Of a stretch of 64,000 nucleotides of DNA, positions 57,288 to 64,000 are shown one piece after another; the first letter of the stretch is position 1, and each line of letters starts with the position of its first letter. The stretch covers positions 27,336 through 91,335 of the forward strand of contig CANQKE010000003.1 in NCBI GenBank assembly GCA_947624435.1, given 5' to 3'. The translations under genes were made by a program, and so were the position numbers. This DNA is from an uncultured Ruminiclostridium sp. GTDB lineage: Bacteria; Bacillota; Clostridia; Oscillospirales; Ruminococcaceae. The notes below the pieces were generated by a model. The model ran no database searches, had not been told where the DNA came from, and was given only the letters and a program-made list of their open reading frames with translations.

Positions 57288-59321
57288 ATGACGACAGCAA
57301 TTTCAGCCGACAACACAAAAAACAGCTTTTTCCTGTCATATTATTTTTACAGATTCAAGCTGCTTAAGATCCCTTTTATATTGAGCATAATATTCAGCCT
57401 GCTTTCTCTGCCGGTGTTTTTCGGTACGATGGTGCCGATCAAGGGCGTGCCTGTTAATACGAACGACGGCGTATATTACGACACGGACCCGTTCGCGTGG
57501 CAGATGTTCCAGTTCGGTCTTGTGATAGCCGTTGTATCCTTTGCGATATTGTTTTTCATAACGGTGCTTATCGTGCCGATGACCTTCAACTATCACAACC
57601 GCAAGGACATGGCGGATCTGTACGGCGCTTTGCCGCTTACCGTCGGGCAAAGGTTCTGGGCGGATCTTTTAGCGGGACTGACCGCCGGACTGCTGCCGTT
57701 TGTAATATGCGCGTTAAGCTCGCTGGCGTTCATTCCGGCATTGCATGACGGATTTTTACAGAGGGAAGCTCAATTCGATCCGGACAGAGCCTCGTCGTAT
57801 CTTGCGGCGATGGTAATTGCGCTTATCGTTTTCTATCTGGGAGTTTATATATTCTCTACGCTGATAACGGTATGCTGCGGCAACTTTTCCGGTTCGGTAT
57901 TGTTCTCGTTTTTGTTTCTGGTGCTTATGCCGCTGTTTGCGCTGCTGGTTATCATGAGCATACTCCAACGCTCCGGCGGTCAGAACGCCGAGGAATATAT
58001 TTTTACAGTGCTTAGGTGCGTGCCGCCGATAGGCACGTTTATAGCCGATATCGGCACATTGCGCGCAACTATCGCCGAGCCGGTCTGTGCCGTCATCGTT
58101 GTATTGATACTGGCAGCGGCGTTGATAGCTTCGTATTATCTCGCCACTAAGCGGGGCGCCGAAAAGGTGGGAGAGCAGTTCGCCTACAACGCGGTATATC
58201 ATGTGATAACGATATTGCTGCTTGCCGTGGTTTTCTTCTTCGGATTTATGAATTTCATATCCGACAGCCGAAACTACTCTGTGCTGTTCACTTCGATATT
58301 GTTTACGATATTACCGCTTTTGATACTGGACGTAATACACTACCGCGGATTCAAAAAGCTGTTGAAAAGCGCGATAAAGTATTTTGCAACGGCGCTGGGC
58401 AGCCTTGTGATCGTTATAGTGCTGCTGTCTACAAACGGCATGGGCTTAAATCCCTATAACGTCCCGCTTCCCGACAGGCAGGGACTAAGCAGCGCCGTTA
58501 TCAATTACTGGAACTCGGAGGGCAATCTCGATATAGTTTTTGATACGCCGGAGGAGCTGGAAACTATCTATAACGGAGGTATGTTCTCCGCCGATAAGCA
58601 AGACGCGGCCGATATGATGTTCTGCTATGAAAACGGCAGACGCCGCGTTATCAGAGGAGTGCGCTTTGATTACAGGCAATTTGTGCGGTCAAAATTCGTC
58701 CTTGATATAATGCTGGACAGCGCGGCGCAGCGCAGAGCCACTGTAGCGGGGATATTCGTCCCGTCGCTCGACATAATGGGCAGGTCGATAGATGATAAAG
58801 AATGTGTAAACGAACTGCTTGGGGCGCTGCAAAGCGATATTGAACGGCATTTTGACGATGAAACGCCGATAGTGGGCTTTTTCGAGCTGTCCGCGTTGTC
58901 CGGCGACTATATTTTCGAGGGCAGCGCAGAGTTAAGACCGAGCGCCGATAGCTCCGGCTACTCTTACGGTTCGGTAAACGTCGTTATCAGAGAGAGCTAT
59001 GAAAATACCCTTTCCGTCATTAAAAAGCTGGCGGATAGCGGGGAAGCTTATCAGGGAGACGTTGTTTTCGCATATATAGATGAAGAAGGCGACTTATATC
59101 ATACCGATACGGTATTTCCCGACGGTACCGAACAGATGGAAAAGCTGTTCTCCCTTATAAAATTGTATCCCTCTTACGAGGAGGCGGACGAAAACAGCGG
59201 CAATACTTCGGTGGTAACTATAGACGTTATGAACACTACCGGCGCAAGCTCGGTGCTGCTGTATATCCCCAAGGATAAACAGCAGGAGGCGCGCGAGATA
59301 CTGCTGGATATGTTTTCCTAA
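57288..59321 (+). CDS. Large ABC permease with extracytoplasmic domain, copy 2
   Basis: A 677-residue paralogue of the previous permease with the same layout (helices to about residue 390, then an external domain). The two were probably made by tandem duplication and form a heterodimer with the single ATPase. The membrane half is better conserved between the copies than the external half, which suggests the outside domains recognise different things. The ATG at 57288 follows GGAGGG and comes directly after the copy-1 stop. Confidence 0.85.
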   Translation: MTTAISADNTKNSFFLSYYFYRFKLLKIPFILSIIFSLLSLPVFFGTMVPIKGVPVNTNDGVYYDTDPFAWQMFQFGLVIAVVSFAILFFITVLIVPMTFNYHNRKDMADLYGALPLTVGQRFWADLLAGLTAGLLPFVICALSSLAFIPALHDGFLQREAQFDPDRASSYLAAMVIALIVFYLGVYIFSTLITVCCGNFSGSVLFSFLFLVLMPLFALLVIMSILQRSGGQNAEEYIFTVLRCVPPIGTFIADIGTLRATIAEPVCAVIVVLILAAALIASYYLATKRGAEKVGEQFAYNAVYHVITILLLAVVFFFGFMNFISDSRNYSVLFTSILFTILPLLILDVIHYRGFKKLLKSAIKYFATALGSLVIVIVLLSTNGMGLNPYNVPLPDRQGLSSAVINYWNSEGNLDIVFDTPEELETIYNGGMFSADKQDAADMMFCYENGRRRVIRGVRFDYRQFVRSKFVLDIMLDSAAQRRATVAGIFVPSLDIMGRSIDDKECVNELLGALQSDIERHFDDETPIVGFFELSALSGDYIFEGSAELRPSADSSGYSYGSVNVVIRESYENTLSVIKKLADSGEAYQGDVVFAYIDEEGDLYHTDTVFPDGTEQMEKLFSLIKLYPSYEEADENSGNTSVVTIDVMNTTGASSVLLYIPKDKQQEAREILLDMFS

Positions 59322-59466
59322 GACCGGGAATACACCGAATAGAGAAAAAACGTTAATTAGCGATTGACTTTATCGTTTGATTATGATAAAATTATATCAG
59401 AATTTGTATATCGTCACACGGTAAGTGACGTATTCGTTACCATTTTCTCACGATAGGGGCGCGCTT

Positions 59467-60798
59467 ATGAAAAAGATTATTGACGCGATAAAGAAAAAGC
59501 TTAACAGCCGCTCATTTGTAAATGCGGTGATGTGTATAATTTGCGCCGTCACGGCTCTGGGCTGTCTGGTGCTTTGCGTATTATGGATATTAAACACCCT
59601 GAAAAACGGCGGCAGTATCGCCATACCCCTTGCGGCGGGGATATTATCGCTGCTGGGCGCTTTAGCCGCGGCGTTTTTGCTGATATTCACCCGCAAGGCT
59701 ATCGCCGCGCCGATACAGAGCATAACCAAGGAGCTGTATAATTTCTCCGAGGGCAATTTATCGGAAAAGCTGGAGCTTAACACCGGCAACGACGACGTGG
59801 GCGAGCTCAACGACGCGCTGCTTTCCTCTAAGGCTTATATAAAGCATATGGCGGAGGAACTGAGCTACCTGCTCACCCAGATGTCCTACGGAAATATCAG
59901 CTTTACCGTGGATTATGAGTACAAGGGAGAATTTGCCCCGATAAAGGCGGCGTTTGAAGCGATACTGAGCGACCTTAATTCGTTCTTCTCTCATATAAGA
60001 AAGGTCGGGACTATGGTAGCGGACGCGTCCGAACAGGTGTCCTCCGGCGCTCAGGCGTTAGCGGAGGGGACTTCCGAGCAGGAGGCGGCAATACGCGAGC
60101 TGTCCGAGTCGATACATGATATTTCCGACAGGGTACACCGCAACGCCGAAAACGCAAAGAGCGCCAGCGTTATCTCCGACAGCACCACCGAGGAGTTAAG
60201 GCGCGGCAACGAGGAAATGAAAAATCTGCTTGCCGCTATGGAGCAGATAGAAGAAAAATCCAACGAGATAGAAAAGATAATAAACACGATAGATACTATA
60301 GCGTTCCAGACCAATATCCTCGCGCTCAACGCCGCCGTCGAAGCGGCAAGAGCGGGAGAAGCCGGCAAGGGCTTTGCGGTAGTCGCGGATGAGGTGAGAA
60401 ACCTTGCGAGCAAATCGGCCGAGGCCGCGCAAAGCACCAACGAGCTTATCAGCGCGTCTATCGCTGCGGTGGCGAACGGCACCGCGCTTGCGGATTCCAC
60501 CGCATCAACGATCCAGGACGTCATGGATAAATTCGATAACGCCAACAGCCTGCTGATGGGAATATCCGCGTCTTCCGCCGAGCAGACGGCTACTATCGAG
60601 GACGTGCTTTCCAACATAGACCAGATAGCCGCCGTGGTGCAGAACAACGCCGCTACCGCACAGGAAAGCGCCTCGGCGAGCGCGCTTACCTCCGCGCAGG
60701 CGCAGGAGTTAAAACAGATGGTGCGCAGGTTCTATTTAAGAGAGGGCGGCAAAGTCCATATCGACGAAGCCGGAGTACATCATATAAGTCAGAATTAA
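59467..60798 (+). CDS. Methyl-accepting chemotaxis protein without a periplasmic sensor domain
   Basis: A 443-residue receptor. Two membrane helices (about 19-42 and 51-73) are joined by only about eight residues, so there is no outside ligand domain. A HAMP-like region follows, then a long signalling coiled coil with the conserved tip [19 protein letters not shown]. It would sense a membrane or cytoplasmic signal and report to CheA, which is not in this window. The ATG at 59467 follows AGGGG. Confidence 0.9.
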   Translation: MKKIIDAIKKKLNSRSFVNAVMCIICAVTALGCLVLCVLWILNTLKNGGSIAIPLAAGILSLLGALAAAFLLIFTRKAIAAPIQSITKELYNFSEGNLSEKLELNTGNDDVGELNDALLSSKAYIKHMAEELSYLLTQMSYGNISFTVDYEYKGEFAPIKAAFEAILSDLNSFFSHIRKVGTMVADASEQVSSGAQALAEGTSEQEAAIRELSESIHDISDRVHRNAENAKSASVISDSTTEELRRGNEEMKNLLAAMEQIEEKSNEIEKIINTIDTIAFQTNILALNAAVEAARAGEAGKGFAVVADEVRNLASKSAEAAQSTNELISASIAAVANGTALADSTASTIQDVMDKFDNANSLLMGISASSAEQTATIEDVLSNIDQIAAVVQNNAATAQESASASALTSAQAQELKQMVRRFYLREGGKVHIDEAGVHHISQN

Positions 60799-60804
60799 AA
60801 ACCT

Positions 60805-60836
60805 ACAGCGCAGTCAAACGGCTGCGCTGTTTTTGT
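60805..60836. terminator. Terminator after the chemoreceptor
   Basis: ACAGCGCAG / CTGCGCTGT perfect 9-bp stem with T-run on the plus strand; it lies just before the end of the convergent pdaA gene. Confidence 0.8.
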
Positions 60837-60838
60837 AT

Positions 60839-61588
60839 CTAACCCAGAGATGTCACGGTATAACCTCTTGCACGCCAGTAATCTATCACGTCGCCGAGTA
60901 TGGCGGTGTTTGTCTTGCTGACCGCGTGAAGCAGGTATATCGCGCCGTCATGCGTGGCCGAGGTTATCCGCTTGTACGCGTCGGCGGGAGAGGGCTGGTC
61001 GTCGGTGCGCCAATCCGCGTAGGCAAACGACCAGAACACCGTTTCATAGCCTAGCTGTTTTGCTAATTTCAGCGTGCGCGGGGAAAATTCTCCCATAGGC
61101 GGCCGTAATGTGCGGGTGCGTACTCCGAAATTGTCGTACACATACTGCTCAAGTCTTATCACTTCTTCAAAAAACTCGCTGTCGGTGCAGTCCGGCAGGC
61201 TCGGGTGGGAATAGGTGTGGTTGCCCACGGTATGCCCCTCGCTTACCATTCTTTGCACAAGCTCAGGATTGCTTTTCGCGTAATCATAAGTTATATAAAA
61301 TACCGCCGACACGCCTTTGGCTTTGAGAATATCCAGTATATCGGAAGTGCAGCCGTTTTCATATCCCTCGTCAAAGGTAAGATATATATGCTTGTCCCCG
61401 TTTTCTCCGATGAATCTTGCGCCGAGCTCTCCGTACTGCTCCTGCGCCTGTATCGCGCCTGTAGGACGGTTGCTTTCGTCTGTTAAAATTCCCTGACCGT
61501 ATCCTATCTTTTCATCTGCGAACGCTGTTACACACAGGCAGAGCGCGGATATCACCGCCAGCGGATGCAGCTTTATCTTTCTTAACAA
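60839..61588 (-). CDS. pdaA: PdaA-like polysaccharide deacetylase (muramic delta-lactam formation)
   Basis: A protein of about 249 residues: signal peptide, then a NodB-like deacetylase domain. Motif 1 is T-F-D-E-G-Y-E-N-G, the PdaA variant of TFDDG; motif 2 is H-T-Y-S-H-P-S, and R-P-P-M-G-E-F is motif 3. PdaA removes acetyl from muramic acid in spore cortex, so the organism probably sporulates. A TTG at 61588, eight bases after AAGGGG, fits best as start; a GTG at 61597 is too close to that site. The ribosome site lies in the 3' arm of a hairpin (61597-61624). Confidence 0.88.
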   Translation of the reverse strand: MLRKIKLHPLAVISALCLCVTAFADEKIGYGQGILTDESNRPTGAIQAQEQYGELGARFIGENGDKHIYLTFDEGYENGCTSDILDILKAKGVSAVFYITYDYAKSNPELVQRMVSEGHTVGNHTYSHPSLPDCTDSEFFEEVIRLEQYVYDNFGVRTRTLRPPMGEFSPRTLKLAKQLGYETVFWSFAYADWRTDDQPSPADAYKRITSATHDGAIYLLHAVSKTNTAILGDVIDYWRARGYTVTSLG

Positions 61589-61596
61589 AAAAATCA

Positions 61597-61624
61597 CCCC
61601 TTTTCACTAGTGTCTGAAAAGGGG
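61597..61624 (-). promoter_or_regulatory. Hairpin that contains the pdaA ribosome binding site
   Basis: On the minus strand CCCCTTTTCA-N8-TGAAAAGGGG, 10-bp perfect arms, then TGATTTTTTTG. It has the form of an intrinsic terminator for the upstream ireB gene, yet its 3' arm is the AAGGGG of pdaA and its T-run holds the pdaA start. It may be a terminator that also masks the ribosome site. Confidence 0.6.
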
Positions 61625-61666
61625 CGTTTATTATTCGTTGTGATAAATTACAAAAAATGAGAATGA

Positions 61667-61912
61667 TCAGGATTCAAGATAATGCTTTACCATCACCTGC
61701 AGCAGCTCGTCGCGGTCGATGTGGCGGATAAGGCTGCGGGCGTTGTTGAAGGTGGTTATGTAGGTCGGGTCCTCTGACAGGATATAGCCTACCAACTGAT
61801 TTATCGGGTTGTAGCCCTTTTCCTTTAATGCCGCGTATACCGTGCTGAGTATCTCTTTCATTTCGTTTTCGCGTTCGTCCTTTATCGAAAACGGCATTGT
61901 TTTGTCGATCAT
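61667..61912 (-). CDS. ireB: IreB / UPF0297-family regulatory phosphoprotein
   Basis: An 81-residue protein matching UPF0297 (YrzL) closely: [24 protein letters not shown] and N-N-A-R. In Enterococcus, IreB is a substrate of the PASTA Ser/Thr kinase IreK in envelope-stress and cephalosporin resistance; conserved Thr near the N-terminus (T5 here) fits. It is usually next to ruvX and alaS but here stands alone. AAAGGAC precedes the ATG. Confidence 0.92.
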   Translation of the reverse strand: MIDKTMPFSIKDERENEMKEILSTVYAALKEKGYNPINQLVGYILSEDPTYITTFNNARSLIRHIDRDELLQVMVKHYLES

Positions 61913-62288
61913 ATAAAATCGTCCTTTCGTTTCTTTATGTAAATTGAACGTTTATTCTAATATATTATACACTGTTTTGCGGGAAAATACAAGTAGGTTT
62001 TAGCCTAAAAACCGGATTTTTTTAATAAATATGTTTTTTCCTGCTTAAATCATGCGCTTTTTTTGACGGTCTGCCGAAAATATTTCGCCGAAAAGCCCAA
62101 ATCAATTAAAAATTTTTTATAAAATTTATAAAATATAGTCAATAAACTATTGAATTTGGTAAAAAAATTTGTTATAATAAATTATAACCAAGCGCAGATG
62201 GCCCCCGCCTTGAGCGTATTTGAATGTATATTTGACGGTCGCGTTCACGGTACGGGGTGCGTTATTATTTCAGTAGGGGGTATTACTG
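61913..62288. other. 376-bp AT-rich intergenic region with a promoter and leader
   Basis: The left half is AT-rich and divergent between ireB and the coiled-coil gene; it has no ORF. The plus-strand promoter at 62150-62179 is followed by a leader of about 100 bases that contains GC-rich sequence (62197-62262) with possible weak stems. I found no match to a known riboswitch in the leader. Confidence 0.5.
62150..62179 (+). promoter_or_regulatory. Promoter of the coiled-coil gene
   Basis: TTGAAT (62150-62155), 18-base spacer, TATAAT (62174-62179). Predicted leader of roughly 100 nt. Confidence 0.6.
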
Positions 62289-64000
62289 ATGGCGGATCAG
62301 AAGAAACAGCAAGCGTCTGAAAACGGCGAGTTCAAAACAGTGCCTTTCGGCTTTGATAAAGGCGAGGTAATGGCTTACATAGTAAACCATAACAAGACCA
62401 CCAAAGCGTTAAAGGAAGAGAACGAGAACCTTAAGCAGGAGATTCAGAAGCTGCAGGAGGCTGCGCCTCCGGAGGACCTTTATGCCGATATCGAGGCTAA
62501 AAAGGCGGATCTCGACAATCAGATAGCCGAAAACCGCAAGCAGGTCTTTGAGGCGGAGCGCAAGGCGGCTCAGCTTGAAAAGGACATAGCTTCGCTGCGC
62601 GCGGATAACGCGGATCTAAGAAAAGAGAACGAGACGCTCAAAAACAATCCTGTCACCGATACCGCAGAGTTGGATAAATGCAGGATAGAGCTTAAAAAAT
62701 GCTCCGAGGATCTTCAGCTTTACAAGGCGGAATGCGGCCGCGTCACCGACGAGTTCGACGCATATAAGTCCGCAAGCGAAAAATACAGGACCGAGATGGA
62801 GCAGTACCGCACAAGTACCGAGCAGTATATCGCCGATAATGAAAAGTACAAGCAGGATATCGAGAAGTATAAGGCAGAGGTAGAGCAGTACAAGACCTCC
62901 GTGCAGGAATATAAGACCGCTATGGAGCAAAAGCTTCATGAGGCGAGGGAAAACATAGGCACCGTGCGCAAGGAGCAGCTTGACGAGATAAGCGCCAAGA
63001 CTACTGCCGACGCTAATGCTGTGATAGAGGACGCACAGAAGAAAGCGGCCGAGATAGTAGACGCCGCAAAGCTGTACGCGGCTACCGTTGTCAGCGCGGC
63101 GGACGATTACAAGACCACGCTTACCGAAGAGCTTGACAAGCGCGCGTCCGAGATAAACGCGGAGTCCGAGCAGATAGCTCCCGCAGTTGACATCGACGCG
63201 GTGATGGAGGCGCTTTGCGCGGATATAACCGGAAAGGTCGGCGATATAGTAAAAGCCTCCGTTGAGGACGCAAAGCAGGCCGCTAATGTAGAACAGGCGG
63301 TCACCGAGGCTAAGGAGAAAAAGCTCGCCGAGAGCGACGCCGTTGTCGCCGCAAAGGGATCTGTGGCAGCACTTGCCGCGTTCGATTCGGCGCTGATAGA
63401 AAATTATCAGCCGATGACGGTAGAGCCGTATGATTTCAAGCTGGACATCGAGCTTCCCGAACAGCCGGCGAACGAGGATTTTGAAAACGATATAGACCTT
63501 AATGCAGATATAGGCGAGGCGGCACCCGCACCCACATCGGCGGCACCCGCGTCGACGGGCGTTGATTTTGACGCGCTGCTTAACGACGCGGCAACGGAAA
63601 AGAAAAGCTCCGCACCGGCTGTTGAGTCTGTTCCGGAGCCTGTAGAGGAGAAACCCGCTCCTGCGGCGGCAGTAGAGGATTTCGCCGACTTGCTCGCTGA
63701 GCCGGAAGAAAAACCTGTTGAAGAAAAACCCACTCCTGCGGCGGCAGTAGAGGATTTCGCCGACCTGCTCGCCGAGCCGGAAGAAAAACCTGTTGAAGAA
63801 AAGCCCACTCCTGCGGCGGCAGTAGAGGATTTCGCCGACCTGCTCGCCGAGCCTGCGGAAAAACCGGTTGAAGAAAAGCCCGCTCCTGCGGCGGTGGCAG
63901 AGGATTTTGCCGACCTGCTCGCAGAGCCGGAAGAAAAACCTGTTGAAGAAAAGCCCACTCCTGCGGCGGCAGTAGAGGATTTCGCCGACCTGCTCGCCGA
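62289..64000 (+). CDS. Coiled-coil protein with 25-residue acidic repeats (3' end missing)
   Basis: The frame is open to the window edge, 570 codons visible. The N-terminus (V-P-F-G-F-D-K-G-E-V-M-A-Y-I) resembles the membrane-curvature segment of DivIVA-type proteins. Residues about 35-240 are strongly heptad-like (E-E-N-E-N-L-K, E-K-Y-R-T-E-M-E-Q-Y-R repeats), and 240-330 are Ala-rich helical. From 63645 a 75-bp unit encoding A-V-E-D-F-A-D-L-L-A-E-P-E-E-K-P-V repeats. A DivIVA-like scaffold in division or polar growth is one guess; the resemblance is weak. The gene has its own promoter. Confidence 0.82.
   Translation, partial: MADQKKQQASENGEFKTVPFGFDKGEVMAYIVNHNKTTKALKEENENLKQEIQKLQEAAPPEDLYADIEAKKADLDNQIAENRKQVFEAERKAAQLEKDIASLRADNADLRKENETLKNNPVTDTAELDKCRIELKKCSEDLQLYKAECGRVTDEFDAYKSASEKYRTEMEQYRTSTEQYIADNEKYKQDIEKYKAEVEQYKTSVQEYKTAMEQKLHEARENIGTVRKEQLDEISAKTTADANAVIEDAQKKAAEIVDAAKLYAATVVSAADDYKTTLTEELDKRASEINAESEQIAPAVDIDAVMEALCADITGKVGDIVKASVEDAKQAANVEQAVTEAKEKKLAESDAVVAAKGSVAALAAFDSALIENYQPMTVEPYDFKLDIELPEQPANEDFENDIDLNADIGEAAPAPTSAAPASTGVDFDALLNDAATEKKSSAPAVESVPEPVEEKPAPAAAVEDFADLLAEPEEKPVEEKPTPAAAVEDFADLLAEPEEKPVEEKPTPAAAVEDFADLLAEPAEKPVEEKPAPAAVAEDFADLLAEPEEKPVEEKPTPAAAVEDFADLLA
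63645..64000 (+). repeat. 75-bp tandem repeats (four complete, fifth cut by the window)
   Basis: Units begin at 63645, 63720, 63795, 63870 and 63945 and are nearly identical in DNA, which points to recent expansion. Each codes for 25 residues around the core E-D-F-A-D-L-L-A-E-P. The full number is unknown. Confidence 0.92.

Noticed and set aside
62186-62288. Riboswitch in the leader of the coiled-coil gene
   Set aside because: The leader has GC-rich stretches but no conserved motif of c-di-GMP, SAM, T-box or other classes that I can recognise.
63407-63958. Minus-strand ORF of 183 codons, rich in Ser and Gly
   Set aside because: It is the antisense of the 75-bp repeats in the coiled-coil gene and has no start signals.

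Overview
The window looks like a chromosomal segment of an anaerobic, low-to-mid-GC Bacillota, most likely a Clostridia/Oscillospirales (Ruminococcaceae-like) gut bacterium. The reasons are AAAGGA-type ribosome binding sites, a Gram-positive cell-wall sorting signal, a PdaA-type spore-cortex deacetylase, an IreB/UPF0297 protein, a ferredoxin-type aldo/keto reductase, and a complete argJ-type arginine operon. I saw no rRNA, tRNA, CRISPR array, complete insertion sequence or prophage.

Layout. 1-11.4 kb: the 3' end of a giant wall-anchored surface protein with 24 Spy0128-like isopeptide domains, a 16-fold nine-residue stalk and an NPSTG anchor. 11.5-14.7 kb: a cluster of nested palindromes, then on the minus strand a CadA-type metal ATPase, its ArsR/CadC repressor and an XRE regulator. 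14.9-23.2 kb: argG-argH-GNAT-argC-argJ-argB-argD-argF, which covers glutamate to arginine except carbamoyl phosphate synthesis. 23.3-33.1 kb (minus strand): an EAL phosphodiesterase fused to a beta-helix-like tail, a SARP/BTAD regulator with a degenerate GGDEF domain, a predicted small RNA, and a compact type IV pilus cluster headed by a transglutaminase lipoprotein. 33.2-38.0 kb: RlmB, a membrane protein that appears to be a catalytically dead P1B-type ATPase, and an aldo/keto reductase. 38.0-38.75 kb: non-coding DNA with hairpins and a 78-bp direct repeat. 38.8-53.9 kb: SGNH lipoprotein, MazF, AsnB, MATE pump, a MacB-like ABC exporter, alpha-galactosidase, asparaginase, RpiR regulator, YhiN-type flavoprotein and HtrA protease. 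53.9-64 kb: a GntR-controlled ABC operon with two paralogous large permeases, a chemoreceptor, PdaA, IreB, and a coiled-coil protein with 75-bp repeats that runs off the window.

Functional themes. Surface attachment and motility stand out: the giant adhesin, the type IV pili, and two c-di-GMP-related regulators placed next to the pilus genes. The most unusual single proteins are the EAL/beta-helix fusion, the pseudo-P-type ATPase and the adhesin. All functional assignments come from reading the sequence; no database search was run.
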